Shown: one piece after another, positions 37,165 through 45,925 of the stretch
Position numbering within the stretch: position 1 is the stretch's first letter
How the letters are laid out: each line of letters begins with the position of its first letter
NCBI GenBank assembly: GCA_030674185.1
Contig: CM060307.1
Coordinates: 52,934,442 to 52,998,441 of the forward strand
Direction: 5' to 3'
DNA length: 64,000 bases
From: Monoplex corrugatus
Lineage: Eukaryota > Mollusca > Gastropoda > Littorinimorpha > Ranellidae
Made by a program: the position numbers and the translations under genes
The notes under the pieces: generated by a model
What the model was told of the DNA's origin: nothing
The model's database searches: none
What the model saw: the letters and a program-made list of their open reading frames with translations, nothing else

Positions 37165-40100
37165 CGTGTGTGTGCGTGCATGCGTGCGTGCGTGTGTGTG
37201 CGTGCGTGTGTGTGTGTTACAGCGCTTAGATTTGATTTTATCAAGATTTTGCGCTATATAAATATTGTAATTATTATTATTATTATTTAGTGTCGTGTTC
37301 TTGGCCTGCCACTTCATCATATGGGACACAAAAGACTAGAGATTGTTAAGCCTATTATATTCATTTGTGCATGTTTATTAAACTGTTTTCTGTTGTGTAT
37401 ATGTATTTACTTGTGCATGTGTATTAATCTGTGCATTCAGATGTGCACATATATGTGTGATATATACAGTGCTTCTGCATGTATTACAGGTGTGTCTTGT
37501 AAAATGTGTACTGTGCAGTATGCGCAGTAAGTCAAGCATGTTGGTGAGTAAAGCAAAACAAAAATTTAATATCATTATCAGAATTATCTATATCAATCTA
37601 GGAACCAAGAAGATTTATGTCCTGGAGTTAATAGTATACAGTTCACTCTAGAGGTAAACATCCTGTTTGATTCCAGAATAGATATGGACTTTTAAATCTT
37701 TTCCACAAGGTCTTAAGAGGTGATTTGGATGCAAATCCCTCAGACTGGGCCGTCCCTCTTCCACTTGCTTAAAAAAATCAAAGCAAAGAAAAAAAAAACC
37801 CACAGAGACCAGTAACCTGCATATGCACATGTACATGAACTAAAACTGGGAAAACATTCTGAATCTGATCAAACTGTAAGAAACACCACCAATTCTGAAA
37901 ACATTTAACAGTTCAGTTGACTGGTGATAAACAGACACACAAACATGGGCAACATCCCTGCACAAAAATATGCACAAAAACGATACACAAGCACATACAC
38001 GATACACAAGCACATACACACTGTCTCTCTCTCACCTTAATCAGTTTTGCACAGAACACATACTCATTTTTCAAGTCTCAAGTTTAAACGAACAACCTGC
38101 ACACATGTACACAAGTGTACACACAAGAGTACAAAGAAGCAAAAACTGAAAGGAGAGAAGGTAAGCACCTACCTGGATTGGTACCTGAGGTCACATGAAG
38201 GTCTGTGGATGAACAAGACTGAGATGGGGTGGATGCAGGTACAGGAATGACATTGACAGATTCTATATCAGGACTGACACTGATAGGAGCTGAAAGGCCA
38301 GCATGAGCATGCAGCATGATTGGAAACGGCAGTTCCTGCTGCTGCTGCATGCCTTCTCTCACTACAATCAGCTGCGTTCCTTCTATCTGATGACCCAGAC
38401 GTTCTATCACTACACCGCCAAAGTCTGCAGTCTCCACTTCTGCAACTACAAAATGTACAGAGGTCTTTTGATTTGGACCATCATTATCATTAACTATCAT
38501 CATCATCTTCTTTATTACAAGATATATTAGTAGTACTGGTACTATTATCAATCTAATTAATAATTATAGCTCTATAGCTGTAGTAACTGTTGGGGTGGGA
38601 TGGAAGCAAGGCCAACAGAGGGCCAAATGAGAGATTAATGGAGACAGGATCTCTGTCTCTGGAGTATGGCAGATCAGGCATGCTGAGGTCCATTCCTTTA
38701 CAAATATGCTAACTAGTTCTTTCAATCTCAGTCAGTCTTGGTGAGACACTTCAATGGCTCCCACTCCCAGTTCAAGCATGACTAGACTACAAATTTGCAA
38801 ATCTCTGTTATGACATGTTCTCCAAAAACATCCCTACCCATATTTCTGATCTCCTCACTATCTACATTACTTCTATATAGTTACTAAGTTAGGTCATTAT
38901 CACATAAACACATTCCCTGCATTCCTCATGTAAAAATTGTGACTTTCATCCATTGTTCATTCTCTTTCTGTGTACTAAAACAACCTGCTTCCCTCACATA
39001 CTTCTCTTTTGCCACCTTTGCCTTCTTTCCGTCCTTTTCTTTTTTCTCAAAAGAGTTCTAATTAAAATGTCTCTTCAAAAAATATTAATATTAGTATCAG
39101 TCTCACCTATTTCTCCTCTCCGTTATACTGTTCACACTGTACTTGTAACTGGTTGTGTGAGATAATGCTAGTGTATACTGTCCATAATGTTGTGTGAAAT
39201 GATCATGATGTCATCATATGTCACTGATTTGTTCATAAGCTTGGCTCAGATTATGTGCATTGCCAGCGTAAGTCTCTGTGTAGGTGTTTGTATTTGTCTG
39301 CGTGTTTGCACATGTATGTACCTGCACATCTCTGTATCAGTGTATGTGTGTATCTGTGTGCATGCCTGTATGTTTGTGGGTGTACCTGTATGCTTTCATA
39401 TGTAAAAAACTGCACGTGTTGTTTTCTTTTCTTGTTTTATGTCAAATCACGCTTATATCACCGACTTACTGCTGACACACATGTTCTTAATCTTATATAT
39501 GTTTTCTGTAAAGTGCAAACTGCTTAAGAGCTTTCTTCCTGTGATGTTGCCTTTTATATGTCTTTACCATTACTATTATTTATATTGGTACATATACTGG
39601 TACTGATTCAGAGTTAGACACTATGGTCAAAAGGAAAGTACAGGATTAATCATTAAGGATCACTGCTATTTTGTAAATGTAACATTCCAAATGAATAATT
39701 ACATATACATGTATATATTATATATCAACAAAAGAAGTACAATCAATCAGTTTGGTATCGTAACACTTACCTTGCCCTGAGCTGAGAGGATTGGAACTGT
39801 CTTGGTTGTCAGGAATGTCACTGAGAACTTCTTGCTTCACGGCAGTCACATCCAGACACAGACTTTCAAACTGACTGTTGGATCCCATGCCACAACTGTG
39901 GTCAGCAGTGACAGACTGGAAGTCACTTGGCAATGAAGTAACTCCATGGTGCTGATCTCTGCTGACACCACATTCGCTAGCTTCCTTGTCAGACGGTAGG
40001 TGGCTTGCTTGCAAGTAACACATATTTGGCTGCCTAGTTTCTTGTGTGTGAGTTGTTGTGTGTGATGTTTGCTGGTTGTGGTTTTCCTGTGCGCCTATCT

Positions 40101-41212
40101 GGTAGTTTTCTTGTAAGTTGACCACTGGCATTACAGGCTGACCATTCGGCTGTAGCTGGGTAACTGCAGGCTGACACAAAAGTGGCTGAGAACTGTCCTG
40201 TGAATGAAAAATTGCAGGCTGGATATTTTCCTGTCTGTAGGATGATACTGTTGGGAGAATGTTGTGCTGTCTGCTACATATCACTGACTGAATGTTTTCT
40301 TGTTGATAAGGTACCTCTGGTTGTACATTTTCCTGTGAAAGAGTCACTGCTTGCTGGGAGTTTACCAAGATATTTTGATCTGGCTGGCAATTTTCCTGCA
40401 CTGCTGGCCTACCCATTTCGGGCATGAGGGGTTCCATGTCTTGGTTACTTTCCTGCTTGAGAATGGGCAGAGCATTATAGTCAAGTGAAACACTAACCTT
40501 CATAAGGTTAGAAGTCACAGGAGTCTCACCCAGCCCAGGATCTAAACTGACAGCGAAAGTGTGGCTTTCATCACTGGGTGTATCTTGAGCAGAGCATGTC
40601 TTACTTGGACACACAAGGTGAGCACTTGCCAGCTGTGGATCTTGACAGTATTCACGATGGCTGCTAGTGTGACTCTCTGTTTCTATACTACTAGGTAATG
40701 AAACACTGGCAGGAGGATGAGACAGATAGCTGTGACTTGAAAATGAAACACCACTATCAGTATCACTGGTTGTTTTGCTGACCTCCTCACTCAGTACATA
40801 ATCCAGTTTGACATTGTGATCAATATTCAGATGAATATGGCCAATGACTTCTACATAGGAGGAATACTGAAGATGTCCACTGCAGAAAGCTTGGATAGAT
40901 TTGGCCAAAAAAGAAACAAATTGATTGTTGCTATCATTATCCATGCTGATTCTGTGTCATGAGTCATCAAAATCTGGTGGAGAAAAACAAATGAAGCGTG
41001 AATTTACCTATATCATTCTCTTATAATTTTACTTATCTTACTGAGAAACTTATCTAATTCACAAAACATTTTTTTTTCACAAAAGTTACAGATACTTATA
41101 AAATAAATTCTTGATAAATGCAATAAACTTACAAAACACCTGATCTTAATAATATCATTCGCATTACTCAAGTACATAACAAACTCATGAAGTTCTACAG
41201 CAGATACTGTGG

Positions 41213-41302
<90 letters not shown>

Positions 41303-43077
41303 GCGCACGCGTGAGTGCTAGGGGTGGAGTGGGGGCATGGGTTATCTGTGTGATGGCTGAAAAATACAATCACATTCCCTTGGACATATATAAAACAAAC
41401 AAACATTTCTTTAATTGTGAAGCAGGATAAAAGGAAAGAAAGAAAATTTTATAATTTCATTAGCAGTTGTTTGACACCATCTGTACAAAGTGTTCTGTAT
41501 CACAAAGTAAGTGTGTTATGTATCTTTGAAAAAAAAAAGTTTTACCAATGTAATTGCCAATGCATTTAGAGCAACAACACTAACACTGTAACAGTCTCCA
41601 ATACTTGAATGCACATCTAAATGGAATAATGAAAAAAAAAAAAATCTTCATAATAAAAGAGAATTATTCAAAAAAACAAGCTTTGGATGGTGTCAATTTG
41701 CAATCTTAAATCAGCTACTGAGCTAGTGTGAGCTTTCAGTTTCACTGTGCTGTCTCTTGGGAATTCACTATGCAGTACTGGGAGGAATCTGTCAACCACT
41801 CACACTTCAAATCACAGGACAAACCTGTTCAGCACGCAATCCACAGTTAATATCAAAACTGCTCATCCGACAATATGTACTTCCACTTCTAACACCGATT
41901 ATGTGGCATCGTGTACTCATTCATCTATATACATGTGTATGACATGGCTCTATGCAGTTGGCTGGGCTTTAAACAAAAATAACAATAACAATAACTATGC
42001 CATGTGTATGTATCATTAAACATCATTAGTGTGTAATATAATAAAAACTGAATTTGCATGGAGGGCTATGATCACCAATGCCATGCCACAGGGCACATGA
42101 TGATGATGATTCAATTATACATACAATATTCTACTTTGGTATGTGAGTGTGTGTGTTTTGTATATATCATGTGAAACATCAGTGCATCTCTCTCTATATA
42201 TATAATATTTCACATTCTGTCTTGTAAATGTTAATGTGCAGCCAGTCCAAACAGAAAAGATGATTTATTACATTTACAACTGAAATGATCTTTGGATAAC
42301 ATAATTACAAATGTGTTCTTTAGTTTTATTGAACTAAATAATGGACTTTTAATTTAGAATTCTGCACTTTTATTTTCAAGGTGATAAGATCATCAAAATG
42401 AAAGCAATAAATTAACATTATCATCTTACTACTCCAGCCCATATGACCACTAGGCCTGCACGTCAACCAATATGCCAGCTACAACGTACTAATACACTTT
42501 TCATTGTCACACTACACTTTCCACAGTCCTACTTTTAAATTAGTTTTACTAGTGTACTGTAGCAGAACAGGAACCCAGAATTATGAGAATAGGGCTCATA
42601 TATCACCATTACGATTTAACCACACATTTAGTTCATAAGTGATGCCTGGGGAATGCTGCGGTTTAACCCTTTTACTCCCGCACCCTGTCCACCAGCATCC
42701 CGCATTGTGATTGTCATTCATGCTAGCAAAGCAAAATCTTAGGCTAACCCGTTGATTCCCTCGCTCTATCAACCAGCTCCCTGCCGGCAATTGGTGACAG
42801 GTTGAGGGAGTCAAAGAGTTAAGTTTCTGCAGTTGGTGGACAAGGTGTGGGAATCAGAGGGTTCAGTTTCTCATGACTGAGAGCGACCTAAACCGCACCT
42901 TTATTAATTAATTTAAATTCTCCACAACTGAATAGGGCCTACAGAATAGTCTTCGATGAGCAAACCTCAGGCATCGAAACGTGAGAGATCTCTCCAGGAC
43001 CAGATTAGAAGTTTCTCTACAACGCTAAGCTCAACAATTAACGGACAATGAACAGCAGTTACAGACACAAACATACC
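20810..43077 (-). CDS. Unrecognised multi-exon gene with SUMO-type motifs and a piggyBac-like zinc ribbon at its C-terminus
   Basis: I do not recognise the gene. A non-coding first exon (donor at 43077) is inferred, then coding exons 40944-39771, 38439-38173, 32085-31987 and 21309-20810. All internal junctions are phase 1, and together these four exons make an uninterrupted 2040-nt frame (679 aa). The protein would have a short conserved-looking N-terminal block (residues 1-55), a long Gln/Ser/Pro-rich region with irregular QENxQP repeats, SUMO-type strings (AVKQEV, ILKQES), a basic segment (KRCSKKK), a Lys/Ser-rich linker, and a final Cys/His module. This layout suggests a nuclear regulatory protein; that is inference. 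Two exon-like segments at 26136-25940 and 25628-25407 have good splice sites but would break the frame. Whether the last exon truly belongs to this gene needs RNA evidence. Confidence 0.55.
21883..21997 (+). repeat. (TG)n microsatellite with GTGC interruptions
   Basis: Uninterrupted TG for about 80 bases, then gtgcgtgcgtgc and a short GC run. Confidence 0.95.
23738..23813 (-). repeat. Left arm of perfect 76-bp inverted repeat
   Basis: The reverse complement is identical, base for base, to 24718-24793. It begins aactaaaagaatgacttttt and ends aacaacaagggaaaa. Confidence 0.9.
23800..23985 (-). other. Possible additional exon, acidic (low confidence)
   Basis: The minus-strand frame reads [18 protein letters not shown], then [13 protein letters not shown] and [16 protein letters not shown], and stops. 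The composition looks coding, but no convincing acceptor was found, and its end lies in a 76-bp inverted repeat. Confidence 0.25.
24128..24395 (+). repeat. Compound (TG)n / (TA)n microsatellite
   Basis: Long TG runs broken by tgtgtgacaggtgtgtg repeats, then an ATAT run at 24307-24330 and more TG. Confidence 0.95.
24718..24793 (+). repeat. Right arm of perfect 76-bp inverted repeat
   Basis: Identical to the complement of 23738-23813. The 904-bp spacer holds the (TG)n array at 24128-24390. The flanks outside the arms differ, so the repeat ends sharply. Confidence 0.9.
24880..25400 (+). repeat. Dispersed repeat family E, copy 1
   Basis: Shares the ordered blocks gaaaaagtgctgtgttcatc, ccttagtgcc, aatttggtaaaga, atccagaaacagctgacaaa and cacacctctctcc with copies at 26340 and 26690. 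It is non-coding and its origin is unknown. Confidence 0.6.
25407..25628 (-). pseudogene. Exon-like segment, frame unclear (exon 6 candidate)
   Basis: Acceptor attacaag|GAAGAAG and donor AACAA|gtgagt flank 222 nt (74 codons). One frame is fully open ([12 protein letters not shown] ... [10 protein letters not shown]). Another begins [20 protein letters not shown] and stops after 42 codons. Neither joins cleanly to both neighbours, so its coding status is uncertain. Confidence 0.35.
25940..26136 (-). pseudogene. Exon-like segment with broken frame (exon 5 candidate)
   Basis: The splice signals are good: ctcttcag|TTGAAA and TTTTG|gtaagt. In the incoming phase 1 it reads [16 protein letters not shown] and then stops. 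One base over, the same strand continues [20 protein letters not shown], then KCKEYRKC and HHEKNR. A 2-nt loss (or 1-nt gain) after KSY would join them into one basic Tyr/Lys-rich repeat of the form KYxxEYxxSYxEKN. It is either an alternative terminal exon, a decayed exon, or a sequence error. Confidence 0.4.
26340..26685 (+). repeat. Dispersed repeat family E, copy 2
   Basis: Contains ttgacatgaaacttagacaa, ggcacatttttggtca, ccttgactttagtgcc, tatttggtcaagaattatcc and agaaacagctgataaaatct, in the family order. Confidence 0.6.
26690..27060 (+). repeat. Dispersed repeat family E, copy 3
   Basis: Contains aacgctggacaatggcagac, gaaaaagtgctgttcacag, accttagtattacgatttcc, aatttgctaaagatcc and gacagacagacagacac. 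It abuts copy 2 head to tail and is followed by L2 copy 2. Confidence 0.6.
27145..28461 (+). mobile_element. L2-type LINE, copy 2, 5'-truncated
   Basis: It starts inside the RT domain and keeps [18 protein letters not shown] (Leu to His after YADDTQ), the C-terminal tract with [18 protein letters not shown] and [15 protein letters not shown], where a frameshift alters the end. One open frame of 372 codons remains. The 3' UTR has a TG/TGCG tract (28350-28400), then the tail gattttgtcgagattttgcg with tataaatattg. It is very similar to copy 3, with a small deletion near its start. Confidence 0.85.
28462..28715 (+). repeat. Compound minisatellite built from L2 tail pieces and (ATGT)n
   Basis: (ATGT)n tracts alternate with atgtatacgcttagattt, atgtatacgctcagctta, atgtatacgctcatatg and finally a full second L2-type tail, cgcttagatttgattttatc ... 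gcgctatataaata, then (TTA)n. The units contain partial copies of the LINE tail core. Confidence 0.75.
28816..29472 (+). mobile_element. Short piggyBac derivative 2, keeps transposase N-terminus
   Basis: TTAA at 28816-28819 and 29469-29472. The terminal repeats are GCCTTTCACTAGCAGC on the left and, from the right end, CCCTTTGACTAGCAGC (14 of 16). An ATG at 29036 begins [20 protein letters not shown]. After one frameshift it continues through an acidic stretch ([12 protein letters not shown]), an Arg/Gly-rich tract ([13 protein letters not shown]) and a 21-bp tandem duplication ([13 protein letters not shown]). The catalytic domain is absent. It lies antisense to the host intron. Confidence 0.8.
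29473..29959. other. Intron sequence between two piggyBac derivatives
   Basis: No gene or bounded element seen. Confidence 0.4.
29960..30971 (-). mobile_element. Short piggyBac derivative 3, keeps transposase N-terminus
   Basis: TTAA at 29960-29963 and 30968-30971. The terminal repeats are CTCACTCGCTGCTGGGCA on the left and, from the right, CTCACTCCGTGCTGAGCA (15 of 18). The subterminal direct repeats gcgatcgcagtgctcag and gcgatcacagtgctcag lie near the right end. A minus-strand ATG at 30740 begins [20 protein letters not shown] with HEVLEML, then strongly acidic stretches ([33 protein letters not shown]). A frameshift separates two coding pieces. No DDD core is present. Confidence 0.8.
30972..31986. 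other. Intron sequence, nothing recognised
   Basis: AT-rich, no supported feature. Confidence 0.4.
31987..32085 (-). CDS. Unrecognised gene, exon 4 (basic segment)
   Basis: The acceptor is gtcctgtcag|ATGGTG, 99 nt, phase 1 at both ends. In the frame set by exon 3 it encodes [20 protein letters not shown], then [13 protein letters not shown]. This is strongly basic and could act in nuclear import or DNA contact. The frame differs from the longest open frame at this spot, so a simple ORF search would miss it. Confidence 0.55.
32086..33390. other. Intron sequence, nothing recognised
   Basis: No gene, RNA or repeat with clear limits. Confidence 0.4.
33391..33545 (+). repeat. (TG)n microsatellite
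   Basis: About 90 bases of near-pure TG, then TG/CG-TG interruptions (gtgcgtgcgtgc). Confidence 0.95.
33620..33985 (+). repeat. (TTTTG)n-rich tract and two (TG)n arrays with a (TGTTG)n core
   Basis: 33650-33780 is ttttgttttg-rich. 33781-33845 is (TG)n, 33846-33880 is gttgtgttgtgttg, and 33881-33985 is (TG)n. The plus strand lacks A and C almost completely for 300 bp. Confidence 0.95.
33986..35311. other. Intron sequence, nothing recognised
   Basis: No supported gene or bounded repeat. Confidence 0.4.
35312..37288 (+). mobile_element. L2-type LINE, copy 3, best-preserved RT
   Basis: It is 5'-truncated just before the RT domain. A single open frame (35314-36723, 469 codons) covers [51 protein letters not shown] and the C-terminal [18 protein letters not shown] tract. 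A taa at 36721-36723 interrupts it at APDYL, but the same frame resumes to the normal end near 36940. The 3' UTR contains a 140-bp TG microsatellite at the same position as in copies 1 and 2. The tail gattttatcaagattttgcg with tataaatattg and (ATT)n ends it. Confidence 0.88.
37074..37217 (+). repeat. (TG)n microsatellite inside L2 copy 3 3' UTR
   Basis: About 80 bases of TG, then gcgcgcgtgtgcg and tgcgtgcatgcgtgc variants. It is flanked by LINE 3' UTR sequence on both sides. Confidence 0.95.
37289..38172. other. Intron sequence, nothing recognised
   Basis: Between L2 copy 3 and exon 3 of the minus-strand gene; no supported feature. Confidence 0.4.
38173..38439 (-). CDS. Unrecognised gene, exon 3 (about 88 codons)
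   Basis: The acceptor is gtagttgcag|AAGTGG, entry phase 1. It encodes [20 protein letters not shown], a QQQQ run and a Ser/Pro-rich tail ending SGTNPG. The donor is CCAG|gtaggt, exit phase 1. The frame is fully consistent with exon 2. Confidence 0.65.
38440..39770. other. Intron 2 of the minus-strand gene
   Basis: AT-rich; no supported element or gene. Confidence 0.4.
39771..40973 (-). CDS. Unrecognised gene, exon 2 (start codon, 391 codons)
   Basis: The acceptor is tctccaccag|ATTTTG at 40973 and the ATG is at 40944. It encodes an N-terminal block with [19 protein letters not shown] and [11 protein letters not shown], then a Ser/Gln-rich low-complexity region. That region holds at least six QEN motifs (QENCQP, QENVQP, QENIQS, QENIQP, QENYQ, QENH) and ends [10 protein letters not shown]. 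The donor is CAAG|gtaagt, phase 1. AVKQEVL near the end fits the SUMO consensus. The composition is like transcription cofactors. Confidence 0.7.
41214..41308 (+). repeat. (TG)n microsatellite
   Basis: About 85 bases of pure TG, then gcgtgtgcgcacgcgtg. It lies in intron 1 of the minus-strand gene. Confidence 0.95.
41309..42056. other. Intron 1 sequence, nothing recognised
   Basis: No supported gene or element. Confidence 0.4.
42057..42112 (+). mobile_element. 3'-end fragment of the RTE-like LINE
   Basis: The plus frame reads [13 protein letters not shown] followed by (GAT)n. This matches the C-terminal end and tail of the family represented at 11925-13165. Severe 5' truncation is common for RTE elements. 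Confidence 0.5.
42663..42865. mobile_element. Palindromic MITE with TTAA-type ends, piggyBac-like
   Basis: The left end TTAACCCTTTTACTCCCGCA with CCCTGTCCACCAG pairs with the right end, whose complement is CCCTCTGATTCCCACACCTT then GTCCACC. Right TTAA has become TTCA (42862-42865). A second, inner inverted repeat runs from 42746 to 42822, with arms AACCCGTTGATTCCCTCGCT and AACTCTTTGACTCCCTCAAC. No coding sequence. It may be one MITE nested in another. Confidence 0.55.
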
Positions 43078-43200
43078 TTCCAATTTCATAAAAGGACGAA
43101 AAAAGGAATCAGCCTAGCCTAAACTTGGGCTAGTGAAACTCGGTTCCAAAACGATGGAGATGGCGGAAAATAGGTCTATTTCCCGCAACTAGGCTTGTTT
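43077..43200 (-). promoter_or_regulatory. Probable non-coding exon 1 and core promoter of the minus-strand gene
   Basis: A donor GGAAG|gtatgt at 43077 precedes the coding exon's acceptor by 2.1 kb. The stretch contains gagatggcgg at 43158-43167 (YY1-like ATGGCG core, seen on the plus strand). Exact transcription start is not visible; the exon limits are inferred. Confidence 0.35.
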
Positions 43201-44679
43201 AGATAGACAAAAGGAAGTGTTTCAGGATTATCTCCCTTGAGAAGGGTGCCCGTGTTGATCAATGTTTCGTTTCGTTCTGTTCTGTTCTGTTTTGTAGAGT
43301 TTAAAGTCTTACCACTCTCAGAGTATACGAGGACTGGCTATAAAAATGTTGCTCAAAGAAGCCTTAAAATTGTTTAGTTGCATTGTGAGATACCGATGGT
43401 TTTGTCGGATTCTCTGCGATGTCAATGTTTCGATTCAATGTGTGTTGTTTAAATAGTCCAGGCGAAAATTTCACAGATGACTAATTGTCGTCATCGGCAT
43501 TTCGTCGCAGACAGCGCAAAATATGTACAAACTATCAATGAATATTTAACATTCGTGTCTTTTATTGTAATTTTTTTACGGTTCTTCAAAAATAAACTGA
43601 ACCATATTTATAAATGATTTGGGAGCGTCAGTAGGCTAGGCCTATGTGTGTCACGACAGCAACAAAATTATGTGGTTTCCCAATGTCTGTTCACTTAAGA
43701 AAATATATTTTCTTTTACATTTGAAAAAAACAAAACAAAAAGCCCTCCCCATCTCCCCCCCCCCCCGCATCCTTAAAAATAGGTATCTGTATCATGTATT
43801 TGAGTTTCGATTTTCAGTTACAAGATTACATTAAATTCCATGATAAATTATTGTGGTTTACAATTACACAAATCTTACTTTGATACTAAAAGAAATGGCA
43901 CAATGAAAAGACATAACGTTTTGGGGGTACAATGCACATCGTTTGAAAACATTTGACAGCCATGACTAGCCCTACTAGGCTGTAACTCCAGGACTATTAT
44001 TACTTAACTGCCAGGGACAAGGCGATTTTCAGACACGAGGAGATGCATTTTACTCGAATTCGAGATCGCGAGCAGTGGTGCTATTTTGCTAAATAACAAT
44101 TTTGGATAAACAAACAAACACACACACACAAACAAACAAAAACAACAAACAAACAAACAAACAAACATACAAAGGACAGTGAAGGTAAGTATACATCTTG
44201 TTTTAAAAATTATGGATACAGAGTTTATAATTTAATGTCTGATCCAAATAAGGAAGACTTTCCGTGATCTAAAATTATTATAACATATGTACATGTATGC
44301 AACAGCATCTGTAGCAAACAGAATAAACACCGTTCTACCAAAACTAATAGGCCCTGTACATTAGACTGGGTTTATCAAAGGAAGAGGATTGGAGACCATG
44401 CGATGTTTGGACACCATATCATATTACACATTATTTAGAGAGTAATCTGTCTTCCAAATCTGCCAGTTTTTTAATTGTGCTTTTTAAAAGAGTTTCGATC
44501 GTCTTTGTCGGTTGTTTGTATGTATGCATGTTGTCAGGTTGCCCACAGTGCGTAGGCAATAATGTTGCTGAACAGTCAGTCGTCTTCGGATGATGTGCAT
44601 GCTGGGTGTTTTCATGTTTCCATAAGCCACCAAACACTGGCATGACCTACAAGATCTTTAATTGCTTAAGCACTAGAGA

Positions 44680-44860
44680 ATGCTGCGTGCATAATACGCA
44701 CGAAAGGGGTTTGAGGCACTATAGGTCTGCACGCATATTGACCTAGGAAATCGAAAACATCTCCATCCTTTATCCACCAGGCAATAGGTAGGCAGGCAAG
44801 GTCAAACCCATATTTTCTGATTGAGACCCAGAGACAGACACAGAAAAAGAGAAAAGGAGA
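44680..44860 (-). repeat. SINE family A fragment, minus strand
   Basis: On the minus strand it reads tgggtttgaccttgcc (B-box-like), then gcctggtggataaaggatgg, a tcctaggtcaatatgcgtgc block and gacctatagtgcctcaaacc. This matches 59065-59170 on the plus strand. Confidence 0.65.
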
Positions 44861-45689
44861 GGTGGTCAGTATCCATAACAATGTGACTGTAAAACTGTGG
44901 CGGCAATGAGGGAGATAGGGATTCGGTGTATCATCAGTGTTTGTGAGTATCATGCTATGTGCGTGAGAGGAGAGTAAGATAAGTTAATATTCTTTATCTA
45001 GGAAAGTACTAGTAGATAAGCACCTGCGTTTTTATTTTTGTTTTTGATTTTCTCGCCCAAAGCGGGACTACACTATACATTATACAGAGACAATAAAAGC
45101 CGGAAAGAAAAAGTTCAATGGTATCAGACAGATTTTATTTCTGCCCACTCAGACTACGAATGAATGAAGGAGTAGAAGGGAAAAAACATTTCCATATTAA
45201 CAGCCTATCCCATTTTCACAGGGTTTTATTGACATGCCATGGTAGTTTCACCGCTCGTTTCAGTTTTAATCAGGTTCATTCTGTCACAGAACATATCAAA
45301 GCTATGCAGTCCACTTCCTTATTTTTGTTTTCCTCTGCTGTTCGCTGGTATACGTGTTGGGGCCACATCTGGTGATGAATGCGGCCGTTTTTTGTTTGTT
45401 ATTATTATTATTATCTTTTTTTTTCTTTTTTCCATTTCCTGCCGGCTGCCACCAAGTTTAGCAATCAGAGAATTTAATCAGAGAGTTTAATCGTGATGTA
45501 TCCTATTACTCTATTTGATGAGATGATGTTGCTGCAATATGTGTTCAGTTTTTTGGTCTTTTCGACCACTGGGGCAGGTTGGTGAAAGCGTCAGTTTGAA
45601 CTTATGGTTTGTATGGGATTTGAGCAGATTGTGGCTAGTGTGGAGCCTCGAGACATCAGCATCACTTGTTGCTCAATGAACAGAAGATA

Positions 45690-45925
45690 CGTGATAGTTA
45701 TTCCTTTCTGTCCGTGGCTTAGGGAATGATCTGATGATGCTCATTAGCCACTCTGCAAGTCTGTCCATATTTTCTTCCGGGGTCTACCTGGTGCTGTCTT
45801 TCCCTCTGGCTTTCCTGTTATGACTAGGTGCTCTAATTTCTCTTGCCTCATAAAATGTCCTATAAATGTTGCTTGTTTTTACCTTATCTTCTTTATCAAT
45901 GTTCTTTTTGTGTCTGCCTCCTATA
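45690..45925 (-). mobile_element. RTE-like LINE fragment, minus strand
   Basis: The minus-strand frames give LEHLVITGKPEGKTAPGRPR with KKIWTDLQS, matching HPVTMGKLEGKRAPGRPREK of the copy at 12950-13020. It is a short C-terminal piece. Confidence 0.65.
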
